From Nemertoderma westbladi (Eukaryota > Xenacoelomorpha > Nemertodermatida > Nemertodermatidae): DNA of 53,759 nt. The notes under the pieces are model-generated. The model saw only the letters and a list, made by a program, of their open reading frames with translations. It did not search any database and was not told where the DNA came from. The stretch is taken from contig JAUCBJ010007288.1 of the NCBI GenBank assembly GCA_032718475.1, positions 1-53,759 on the forward strand. Reading direction: 5' to 3'. Positions within the stretch are counted from its first letter, which is position 1. Every line of letters starts with the position of its first letter. The translations under genes were made by a program, and so were the position numbers. Of the stretch, positions 43,501 to 52,812 are shown piece after piece.

Positions 43501-46500
43501 GACCCGCTCCCGGGCCCGTATCGACTACAACCCCGCGGTGGTACTGGGGCCTGCGGGTAGGCCGGAACGTCTGGACCCGATAGGGGCCCCGTCCTGCACA
43601 ACCAGTCGGGTCTCCGCGGGCCAACTGAGAGACGCGCTCACCCAAATCGGTTCCCATATCGCCCAGAGTTCCTCCACTCTGTCAGAACGTTCCACCAATC
43701 CCTCAGAACGTTCCACCAATCCCTCAGAACGTTCCACCAATCCCTCAGAACGTTCCACCAATCTGTCAGAACGTTCCACCAATCCGCGAGAACTCTCCCG
43801 TTCCTACCATCCTTCCCCCTCCAACAATATCGACGGTCTCAACTTCAACTCTAATTACCTCCCGTTCACCACCCCGTACGCCTCTCAGCCCCACGGCTGT
43901 TTGACGTCACAGTATGACGTGAACGGGGGTATGACGTCAGCGGCATTCAACCGCTACCTGGAGACGCGCATGGGTTTGCCGTCGTGGGACACGTTGATTC
44001 CGGCGGAGTTGAACACATCGGCGGTCGTTACTCCCATCCCGCCGCCAATCGGCTCAGCGATTACGTCATCCGTTACAGCCGTTACTATGGCGACAGATAT
44101 CCAATCCGCGCAGAGATTTAATCCTGTAATTAAAGAGCGCGTTACAGGTCAGTCTACGTGGCACGACCTACTTAGTCAGTATAGAACCGCACCGGTAGCC
44201 ACCGAAACTGAAAGTAAATCCTTAAGATTTAGTCCACCTCGTTACGAGTCTGCGCGGTCTCATAACCAATGCGTTGCACCTCAAGCGGTGGACAGGGGAA
44301 CTGCAACACGCGCTGTTGTTGTTGAGCCTGTTGCTACGGATACTACCGTTGCTACGGATACTACTGTTGCTACGGATACTGGTCGGTATATCGATAACGG
44401 ATTCAAAGGCGATAACGTTGTGCGAATGAAAACAAGCAACCGTCTGTATCTGAAACAGTCGCCCCACACAGTGACACAATCGAATCTCCCACCGCCCGAG
44501 ATTATTGTACATCCGCCAATGGAATGTTCCCGCGATAGCTCCCCTATAAAGATATACGACCCCTCGAAGTACACTCCCGAGAAGGGCGACCAGTCAGCGC
44601 TGGGTGGCGCTCTAACCAACGGTCTACATTGTGGCGACCACCCCCAACTAACTAACGATTACGATTCTGGCGACCGCCCCCCTCTAACTAATGGTTTGGA
44701 TACTGGCGACCGCCCCCCTCTAACTAATGGTTTGGATACTGGCGACCGCCCCCCTCTAACTAATGGTTTGGATACTGGCGACCGCCCCCCTCTAACTAAT
44801 GGTTTGGATTCTGGCGACCGCCCCCCTCTAACTAATGGTTCGGATACTGGCGACCGCCCCCCTCTAACTAATGGTTTGGATACTGGCGACCGCCCCCCTC
44901 TAACTAATGGTTTGGATTCTGGCGACCGCCCCCCTCTAACTAATGGTTTGGATTCTGGCGGCCGCCCCCCTCTATCTAACGGTCTACATTCGCTCTCTTC
45001 CGATACGAGTTTCTACCCACTCCTATCGGAAGATGCTTCCTACAGTCATTACGATTCTTCTAAGTATGAAGACCAGGACGACGGAGGCTCCAGTGTAAAC
45101 GGTAAGTATCAAATATTACAATGTGAGTCGCAATTTTTATTTTTGCTTTCATTCTTTAGCTACAAACAAGCGTTTGAAAAAAGTGTCTCCGGTGAAATTG
45201 CACCAGTCGTTCGTAGTGTTGCAACGGGATCGGGATCCACAATTTTTGGGATTCGGGATTTTCAACTTTATTGCGGCCAAACTCATCCAAAACCTAAAAT
45301 AGCTATCAGCCCTGCCCTCCTTATAGTAGTAAAAAAACTTTGAGAAATCTCATGTAACTAATAAATGCCTAGATATGCAGAGGTACTGGCTCAGAAACAT
45401 TGATAGTGAAAACTTTAAACATTTGTATCTTTAGAATGCCTCGATGGATTTTTTGGCTTTATATATCAAATTAAAGTTCTAGATAAACTTTATAACATAA
45501 AATATATGGATTGATAAGAATTGCGATTTGCAATATAAAATTACATCTTACAGTAGACCTTGGTGTAGACCTTGAGTGTAACATATTTTTGAAGGTAAGT
45601 TTACAGTTGGCTGACGGATTTAATACATTTCCAAAGAAATTTTTTCAAAAGAAAGTTTTTTTTTTGTTATCTATTTGAAAGTTTCATTCGTTGTTTTTTG
45701 TAAAAAATTTGCCTTCACCTTGTTCATATGACAATTTGAAAGCTTTGAATGTGTCCGTTATTTTCACCACAACATAAAAGCTAGTTCATTGCACCATCGC
45801 ATGGTAACCTTTTCAACCCATTTACAGATTCGTGGGAGGGATCCAAAGTCGACTGTCTTCGAATTAGGTATAAAAATGTAGACCTTGAACGAGTAATTCA
45901 ACTGCTAATTATAACATGAATATGTGAATATATCAATATATATTGGTTTTGTAAACATTTACAGTAAATAAATAATAAATAAATAAACAAAACAATAAAT
46001 ATATAAAACTATAATGTGTATACCAATTTACCAATTTAGCAAATGTAGACCTTGGATTAAGTTTGTAAACCTGGAATAAATTCATTTTTAATCACTCAAG
46101 GTCTACATTACTTTATTCAAGGTCTACACTGTTGCTATTCAAGGTCTACATGTTAATAATATATCCAAGGTCTTCACATTGTAGACAAATTAACCAAAGG
46201 AACATTCTGCGCCCACGTTAGGAAGTAAGTTCAGCCCTATTTCGTATTGTAAGAGAGAACATACAATGGGGGAGGGGGGCTTCCCTTTAGTACATACACG
46301 ACGCGATATATACACACGACGCGATATACACACACGACGCATATAATACATACGAGACGTCAGCCAGCACCTTAAAAATGTTCACAGACTATTTTTTCAA
46401 ATGGTTCACAGGCATAGTTTATTTCCCATGCACGTATTTAATTTCACTTACGTTTTTAAATCCGCGTAGCGAGACCTTAAATCCGCGTAGCGAGACCTTA

Positions 46501-49178
46501 AATCCGCGTAGCGAGACCTTAAATCCGCGTAGCAAGACCTTAAATCCGCGTAGCGAGACCTCTAGTATTCACTCTGTTGTTGTTGGTGTTAATTTTTCGT
46601 TAGGCTGTGGTATTAAGAATTGATACGGCCCCAGTGGCTCAGTTTGCAGAGGTGGGACTTGGAATCTCTAAGTACCGAGTTCAATACCACATTCCGGTGA
46701 ATGTTCCAGTTCATGCGTTAGTAGACGCGGACCTTTGCACGATTTCGCGCCTGTTAATATAATTTCTGCAACATTTTTAGTATATCTACTGCAGTCTGAC
46801 TGAATCGCTGCCATATCTCTATAATATAATCGGCCTGCTGCATTGAAGCTGCACATTAATTTGATATGCTATGCTAACTTAACGAAAATATTTTGCCACC
46901 GCCATGCAATCCACAATTGGCAAGACCAATGCAACGTGCATTAATAATGCTATGACAGCTTGTCAACAAAGTCGCACCGCCACAACTCCTTATCCACCAC
47001 GACTTTCACGAGATTATCCGCATCTTCAAGGCCAGTGTCCTTTAAGAGGCGTCTCAAGACGTCATGGGCTGTCAAGTGCCCTGCCCACCACGCTTATTTC
47101 CTCCATGGAGATGAAAAAGCGCAAGATTATGCACTGGCTGGTACTCACGGCGAAAATAATATCTATCCTGCAAAGCGGAAGCGGCTTTGTTCAAGTGTCA
47201 AGCTTGGGGGAACCAATGAGACACCTATAATAATGTTATATAGTGTCTGATTGGTGATGTGTGAATTGTACTTGACAAAAGTAAAACCAGCTGCCACATA
47301 AAAATGTTTATCATATTCAATCAAAAGCATCACAAATCGGGATCCCGTTGCAGTACTAATCAGTCGTACTCCCTTTATTCGTCAACCTTATACTAATTTG
47401 TTGGAAAGCTGGCCATGCACAAGGATACCAAGTATGTAAAATATAAAACCAAATTTGGCTGGGAGATAGCTGAGATATGGGCATTCAAAAATGGCATGTA
47501 TTTAATTCCGCTGCAGGCCATTTATTATATTTAAGCGTTTTTTCAAACGCTTGTAGCTAAAGAATGAAAGCAAAAATAAAAATTCTGGCTCACCCAGTAA
47601 GGAGGAGGTAGATGAAACTATCTATGTTTCAAATTTCATGTAATTTCATTAAGATTTGTAGAAAGAAATTGAGGGCACGTCGTGTCACACTGAAATTTTG
47701 AAGGATTTTATTGAATGATTGATAAGATTATTGCAGATCGGGGAGTGCCCCCCCCCCCCCCCCCTGTCTAGATTATTGATAGGGATGTGTCAAGAAATGT
47801 AAGGAAATTTCCTAAACATTTTTCCGAGAATTTCCTATTTTATTGATTTATTATAAAAAAGTTTTAATAAGTTTTTTTCCCTTAATAGTCAATATTTACA
47901 TATTTAATTGCATAAAATACCGTAGTAATACGATTGAACTAAAATTGTGATTGCGACTTTGTGTTTTGTCAATTTCATTTTCAACTAGAGGTTTTATATT
48001 GAACGCAATTTTCGGAAAGTGATACATTTTCAATAAACTGCTATTTTGCCAGTTTATTTATACACATTCTCAATACACGTGGGAAAACACATAAAGAGTA
48101 AACACTAGAAACAAGTAATTCCTGCTTAGTTGTGTTGAGGTAGTTCGTTGTCTTGGCTCTAGTGGTCGTAACTACGGGTGAAGTATACTTTTCCGGAAAT
48201 TTTCTTCAACAACGTATTTCCGGAAAACTTACACCCCTAGTGATTGATGAAGGATATTGATTCGATTGATTTCCATGAGAATGAATTTCATTCATTAAAT
48301 TTATTAAATATATACTTGAATGTCTATTTAATAATATATATCTATATAAATAATAGACATACTTGTTGCTTTTTATTAAATATTATATTATAAACGTTTT
48401 TATGTGGCAACGATTCAGTCAGATTGCAGTAGATTGTAAATATATTAAAAATGTTTCAGAAATTAAAAAAGTATGTGAAATGAAATACGTACATGGTAAA
48501 TAAACTACATCTGTGGACCATTTGTAAAAAATCAGTGAACATTTTTACATATCGTATCTAGGCATTTTTTAGTACAAGAGATTACTTGAAAGTATTTTTT
48601 ACCCCTATAAAGAGGGCATGCGAGATACCCTTTTTAAGTTTTGGATGAGTATGGCCGTAATAAAATTAACAATCCCGCTCCCGAAAATCGGGATCCCGAC
48701 AGTTGCAATCCCAATCCCGATCCCGAATCCCGACAATTGTGGATCCCGATCTCGTTGCAACACTAGTTATAGTTGGTGTGATAGCAAGCACTGTACCATG
48801 GAACCCAATGTCAATTGTTAATGTTAAAAATGGTTGACGGTAATGAACACCTGCGGTTGTATTTCTGTTCTAGTAGATTATTAATCGACTCATTTAATAC
48901 GTAACCTTTATTTGTATAAGTTATTAATAAATAATGTTTTAGATGACAAGTTGTCTGGATTCGTATCGACCTCGGATTGTTCGAAGAAACTAAAAGATGT
49001 CCAACATGCCGAGTCGACCAACATTCTCGACGAGTCAGCTATAACCATGCTGTCAGTAAACTCTGAGATTCTAAGTTCGAGTCGCGTCAGTCAACCAGCC
49101 GATACTATCAACGATTCTATGGCCTCGTTTCTACACCACGAACTCAATCTATTGGATTCCAGTTCGTTACTTACTTGA
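37564..49178 (+). CDS. CEP295: CEP295-like centriole elongation protein, full-length copy, three coding exons
   Basis: CEP295 (Ana1 in flies) is a centriolar wall protein needed for centriole-to-centrosome conversion and elongation. Exons: 37564-39858, 42812-45101, 48943-49178 (2295+2290+236 nt; 1,606 codons plus TGA). Splices agree in phase: AAACAG|GTAGGT to TTCTACAG|GTTATG (phase 0), and AACG|GTAAGT to GTTTTAG|ATGACA (phase 1). The N-terminal 320 residues resemble vertebrate CEP295: EERDRLRKLRIQQVRQQ, a long charged helix, GLQHGEAARRREAVAKV and FEDMFM..FQGDLTL. After that it is low-complexity: a Pro/Val-rich stretch (about 515-580), then exon 2 with SPHTA hexamers, SERSTNP heptamers and 12-residue TNGLDTGDRPPL repeats. 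No ALMS motif is seen at the C-terminus. The 5' UTR may have an acceptor (TTGTAG) two bases before ATG. Confidence 0.85.
40675..41237 (-). repeat. LINE 3'-end fragment (RTE-like reverse transcriptase C-terminus)
   Basis: On minus, 41010-41237 encodes the thumb-side end of a LINE RT (AWAALNRLSRIWKSPRI, then LFRAAVVPVLLYGSPCWALT). The frame then decays into a C-terminal LRFAGHCFRRE-like stretch read from 40745-40940. A related fragment is at 46900-47280. It interrupts the CR1 tail at about 41228, so it inserted after the hAT-like element had already acquired that tail, and it is absent from copy 1. Confidence 0.75.
41228..41310 (-). repeat. CR1-like LINE 3' tail nested in hAT-like copy 2
   Basis: The + strand complement of ATAACATAGGATTACCCC..GCTTATTTCCAAGGGGG matches 23705-23785. 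It is cut on the left side by the LINE fragment. Confidence 0.7.
41434..41805. mobile_element. Small inverted-repeat element nested in hAT-like copy 2
   Basis: The ends are AAGGCCCATGTTTCACTGG and, inverted, CCAGTGGAGCACGGGCC. It is the counterpart of 7201-7518 in the first copy, at the same relative position, with the interior diverged. Confidence 0.6.
41860..42060 (+). repeat. tRNA-derived SINE nested in hAT-like copy 2
   Basis: Box B-like GGGTTTGAACCTC lies near 41898, followed by the same body and ACTTTTTTTACAAG tail as the SINE at 6770-6975. Confidence 0.7.
42992..43145 (+). repeat. 18-bp coding repeat in CEP295 exon 2 (SPHTA units)
   Basis: About nine 18-bp units encode a hexapeptide of the form [GRQV]SP[HR]TA. 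Each Ser-Pro is a possible site for proline-directed kinases such as CDKs. The tract is C-rich and keeps frame. Confidence 0.95.
43678..43788 (+). repeat. 21-bp coding repeat in CEP295 exon 2 (SERSTNP units)
   Basis: Five 21-bp units encode SERSTNP or a one-residue variant (SERSTNL). Near-identical DNA suggests recent slippage expansion. Confidence 0.95.
44632..44990 (+). repeat. 36-bp coding repeat in CEP295 exon 2 (TNGLDTGDRPPL units)
   Basis: Ten 36-bp units encode a 12-residue repeat (GDRPPLTNGLDT/S). Inner units are almost identical in DNA; the outer ones (GDHPQL, GGRPPL) are diverged. All keep frame. Confidence 0.95.
45214..45260 (+). repeat. Left inverted repeat of a putative hAT-like element in CEP295 intron 2
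   Basis: TAGTGTTGCAACGGGATCGG with following CGGGATTCGGGA units is matched, inverted, at 48669-48765 and partly at 47336-47358. The TAGTGTTGCAAC ends look hAT-like, but the flanking octamers do not match, so the true partner end is uncertain. Confidence 0.5.
45545..46190. repeat. Cluster of inverted TGTAGACCTTG motifs
   Basis: The motif occurs as GTAGACCTTG near 45553, 45567, 45879 and 46045. It occurs as CAAGGTCTACA or a near match near 46098, 46119, 46139 and 46166. The two orientations are segregated to left and right halves, as in subterminal repeats of a DNA transposon. The middle is AT-rich with no ORF. Confidence 0.65.
46455..46562 (+). repeat. 21-bp tandem repeat, five units
   Basis: Units of TTAAATCCGCGTAGCGAGAC plus one base; one unit has AGCAAGAC. 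It lies in CEP295 intron 2. Confidence 0.95.
46622..46890 (+). repeat. tRNA-derived SINE in CEP295 intron 2
   Basis: Box A-like CAGTGGCTCAGTTTGC and box B-like GAGTTCAATACC are about 35 bases apart. A body with GGTGAATGTTCCAGTTCATG follows, then a 3' region CTGCTGCATTGAAGCTGCA that also occurs near 40685. Confidence 0.65.
46900..47280 (-). repeat. LINE 3'-end fragment, second copy
   Basis: It resembles 40720-41030 (shared: GCACCGCCACAACTCC, AAGGCCAGTGTCCTTTAAGA, AAGATTATGCACTGGCTGGT). It is a decayed C-terminus of the same RTE-like family on minus. Confidence 0.7.
47780..48239. mobile_element. Small hAT-like element in CEP295 intron 2
   Basis: It begins TAGGGATGTGT and ends ACACCCCTA, with GGAAATTTCC-type subterminal repeats. 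Flanking octamers ATTATTGA and GTGATTGA agree at six of eight positions. It is 460 bp, AT-rich, with no ORF. Confidence 0.5.
48669..48765 (-). repeat. Right inverted repeat pairing with 45214-45260
   Basis: Complement of TAGTGTTGCAACGAGATCGG preceded by several CCCGAATCCCGA units. It may mark the right end of an element spanning most of CEP295 intron 2, with other insertions nested inside. Confidence 0.5.
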
Positions 49179-49404
49179 TATTAGATTTACTTTAATTCTA
49201 TACTTTTATTTTTTACTATGATACTAAATCTACTTGATATTTAAGTTTTTGTGTCGTTATTTGCTGCACTATGAGGAAAAACTTAGATCCACATTCAGTT
49301 GTGATTAATATTGTGTTGTAAAGGTTACGCTACGGGTACCTCCCTTTTCTGTAAAGTATTCTAAGGATTCAATTTATTTGCTATCATCAATATGTATACT
49401 TGCA
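49179..49404. other. CEP295 3' flank
   Basis: No gene. It should contain the 3' untranslated region; no canonical AATAAA was found close to the stop. Confidence 0.4.
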
Positions 49405-49740
49405 AGACCTTGTGGGGCGAGCCACGAAGTGAGCGAAGCCTTACCATATGGGGGTGCCATTGGCGAGTTGTCTGTCGTCGTCGTCTGTCGTCGAAATTTT
49501 TGATCGCTAATAACTCGGTTATTCCTTGATGAAATTAAACGAAACTTGGTATGTATGTAGTCCGTCAAAAGTTTAGAAAGAATCTGAAGTTTCGTCAAAC
49601 GAACGAACGCAACGAGGCACAAGAGGAGGACGAGTATTGTGTTAAAGACTTCTGACTAACCGCATACAACTCGTTAATGGTGCCCATATGCTAAAGGCTT
49701 TGCTCACTTCGTGCTGCGCGAAGGCCCCACGAACGTGTAC
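49405..49740. repeat. Fold-back element sharing its end with the 62-bp satellite
   Basis: The arms 49409-49470 and 49665-49735 are inverted copies (CGAAGTGAGC / GCTCACTTCG, CCATATG). The right arm ends GTGCTGCGCGAAGGCCCCAC, and this end recurs inverted at 53548-53575. Its GTGCTGCGCGAAGG core is in nearly every unit of the satellite at 27895-30030. A second related patch (CGCAACGAGG) is near 53051. Confidence 0.65.
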
Positions 49741-49990
49741 TGAGTACTGTATGTACACTGTACACGTGTACAGTATTATCCCCCATGTAATGTACCTGGG
49801 CACTGTGGGCAGTGCCCATGGGTGTAAATTTTCCCAATTCCCAAATAACTTGTCCGTCCGCACTTCTCCGTGTAATGTACCTACCTACCGTTAGAACCGT
49901 CGGTAATCTGTCTATAACTGCTGGCCGTCACCATGGTCACCTTCACGTATAATGCATTAATCTCACTATATAAGTTTATTGACCTCACTA

Positions 49991-50724
49991 TTAGCACTGG
50001 GTTTTTTTAACCATTAGCAGCATTGGAGACGGGGGAGGGGTGCTCCATACCAATCAGAATCAATAAAATAAGCCCAAACATAAACAATTACGAAGACACG
50101 AATGACCTTGTAAAATTCGAAAATTTCAAAATAAAATTACACCATGTCACAGAATAGTGTCGTAATTAAATTAATTAAATGTATGAATAGCTACGTAATA
50201 GTATGATTAAAGATGTAATGCATTGTTACCCAGCTACGTATTTGGATAAACAAAATATTCCATATTATGATGCATTTATTAAATAGAATAAAACCATGCA
50301 AGATTTGAACGCCCATATCTCAGCTATTTTACAACGAAATTCAAATTGCGTTACATATTTGAAATCCCTGCAGGGCCAGCTTTCCATTGGTACCAACAAA
50401 CAGCTATAAGGTAGAAGAATAACTGCGGTGTAACTGGTGTAAAAAAATTGTAGAAAAACTAGGGGGGGGGGGGGGGGCGTGTCACTAAATTACGACACTA
50501 TATTCTGGGACATGGTGTATGCTGAGGACCAAATTTTGAGGTGGAACCCACATCGATAAGTAGAAATCAATTACAACGCTGTTTTTTGCAAAAGATGCGC
50601 CATTAATTTGGCTAATTCTCATAAAAAATTGGGCAGGTGCATAATGTAGTTGCATAGTTACAGCAATTAAAAACTAGGGGGCCGATTCGCCCCCCCCCCC
50701 CCCCCCCCCCACCCCCAGTGCTAA
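49991..50724. mobile_element. Inverted-repeat element flanked by TA
   Basis: Ends TTAGCACTGGG and CCCAGTGCTAA, with TA on both outer sides. Inner arms (about 50138-50170 and 50488-50518) share CATGTCACAGAATAGTGTCG and its imperfect inverse. It contains G16 and C21 runs near its right half. No ORF. A TA-duplicating MITE is the simplest reading. Confidence 0.55.
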
Positions 50725-51984
50725 TAGGGTTATAGATACGTGAAATCGTTTCCGGAATATACAACATACCCGCAGCTCGCAGGTTAATGTATTTCATGTT
50801 TCGAATTAACTGTAAAACTTGTATAAAAAAAGAACACCACTGAATTCTGATGTAACAGGTAAATAATTATCAGAGTTTCGTAAATATTATTTTTATATTT
50901 TAATTTAATCCCAGAAATTTAGATGTACTATTTACTATTTCATAATAATTTGCCTTTTATATGAAGTTTTTTTATCCTATTTGCAATGTGTTTGTAATTG
51001 AAGATTGTTTTATTATTTAATTTAATAATAATTTAGTATTAATCTTAACAAAAATATCCAACCGCACCCGCACATCCTGCATATCCAATGAATTCCGCAC
51101 CAATTATTACATTATTAGTAATATTATGTAGCCGCACCTTAGGATCTCTTTCTAAATGAGTATGTAATGTTTTGGGTAGAAGTTGGTGATTAATGTTTGC
51201 ATTATTTGCATATTGAATAATATACTAATATTATTTAATTAATAGAAATACACCGCGCCATAACTTTCCACAACCAAACAGTAAATCTCTATGATATTAA
51301 TGGTTTTTATTATGGTTTATTTATATTTTTGTGAAATTTTAGAGAATATATTCTGAAACTTTTGAAAAACCTCATTACAAATATAAAGTTATGAATAAAT
51401 GTAACCGATTTCTACCGGGAAGGGACGACACCCAGTGTAGCCACAGGATTGCAGAATAAGCGCCTCGTAAACCCAGCTCAATTATTTGTGGGTTGCATTT
51501 TCTACTGCAATTACTATTGCTTTCGTTTCGGATTTTGCATTTTTAGTATTAAATTAATTTAGTGGATTTGATATTTACTTCCACTTTTCCTTTCGTTTAT
51601 AAAATATATATAATTCTTTACTAGTTTGTTGATTGTAATGTAGAGGCTACTTATTTTTCTAAATTCCGTTTGTAAATTGTGTATATAAAATATACATTAG
51701 TCATTATATAGGCCAACATTCACCATATATATATTGTAGTAATTTATGGTATTATTTTCTAGCCTATTAATGTGTTGTACTATTTGTAATTTAGTACCAG
51801 TTTGGTGTCTTCATTATTACATTAGCTACATTTTTTATTATATTTTATTTTGAATTTTGCATTAAAGTTCATTTACAAACAAATAGTTGTTATTTTAAAA
51901 TGAAGGAGGGTGGAGGATGATTAAACCCATTTTCCCGGTAACAACTAAAGTATTTACATATATTTTCAACTACACACATGTTAA
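50725..51984. other. AT-rich sequence with no gene
   Basis: No convincing frame, repeat or RNA was recognised. Confidence 0.5.
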
Positions 51985-52205
51985 GGCCATGATACACCAC
52001 AGGAGCGGCGAGCGGCAGCGGCCGCGGCAAGCGGCCATTTTTTAAAAATAGAACACATTATTTTCTATGGGTGATGATACACCACAAATGGCTGCTGCCG
52101 CTCGCCGCTCCTATATTGTATCATACTAAAAGTCGGCGCTCATATCGGCCGCTCGCCGCGGCCGCTCGCCGCTGCCGCTCGCCGCTCCTGTGGTGTATCA
52201 TGGCC
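51985..52205. mobile_element. TTAA-flanked GC-rich MITE
   Basis: Both outer sides read TTAA (51981-51984 and 52206-52209). The ends are GGCCATGATACACCACAGG and its complement, followed by GCGGCGAGCGGCAGCGG units on both sides and an internal extra copy of GATGATACACCACAAATGG. TTAA duplication is typical of piggyBac-type elements. It is 221 bp with no coding capacity and can fold into a long GC-rich hairpin. Confidence 0.8.
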
Positions 52206-52351
52206 TTAAATAATTATTACTTTAAATGGGATGCGCTTGACAAAATATATTTTAAATTGTTCCATTTAATTGGTAATTAATTACTTTTTTTGCTAAATTT
52301 AATTAGCACTTCACAGTGCTGATTCGAGTGTTTCGTAGATTACTGAGCAGG

Positions 52352-52677
52352 TTAAGGCCCGTTTCCACGCTGCTTTTAGTTAGAAAAAATTGTAGAAATC
52401 AATTCTTCATGTTGAATCTGAGTATTTTAGAATGTTTAAACCTAAAATTTAGAATAAAGCTCCAAAAAAAAACTTGAAAATGAGGTCAACAAAGAGCTGG
52501 GTGGAATTTTGAAACTATTACGATTTAATAAATTAGTGGTGGTATGAATATCAATGTTCTAAAAATTAAATTTAATCTGGAGGTTTTTAAGCACAAACTT
52601 TTATAGTCCTATGTAAGCACAAACAGTTGAATAGGCCTAGGGCTTATAGCTAATACTGTAGATCTTTGATCGCAAAG
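52352..52677 (+). other. Possible left end of a DNA transposon upstream of the MADF ORF
   Basis: TTAAGGCCCGTTTCCACGCT at 52352 resembles terminal sequences of DNA transposons. No matching right end was found before the window ends. The rest is AT-rich. Confidence 0.3.
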
Positions 52678-52812
52678 ATGACTACCGAGAAAGGTAAAGG
52701 TTGGACAAGAGATTATGAAATTAAATTAGCTGAAGAGTTATTGAACTTTACAAACTTGTGGAGAATATCACATCCACATTATATGAAAGAACCCTATAAA
52801 AACCGCTCTTAA
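52678..52812 (+). CDS. MADF-domain fragment (44 codons)
   Basis: A short frame from ATG to TAA whose product starts MTTEKGKGWTRDYEIKLAEE and continues to LWRISHPHYMKEPYKNRS. The W-T-R-x(4)-L-x(2)-L start and LW-x(2)-H-P-x-Y-x(4)-Y-K-N-R centre fit the first half of a MADF (Adf-1/Myb-like) DNA-binding domain. Such domains occur in host transcription factors and in the accessory protein of PIF/Harbinger transposons. The frame stops halfway through the domain; no donor is obvious, so it may be a 3'-truncated relic. Confidence 0.5.
   Translation: MTTEKGKGWTRDYEIKLAEELLNFTNLWRISHPHYMKEPYKNRS

Noticed and set aside
45102-45343. In-frame extension of CEP295 exon 2 past the donor
   Set aside because: A strong GTAAGT donor at 45102 joins in phase to the exon at 48943; the extension runs into an inverted-repeat element. 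Intron retention remains possible.
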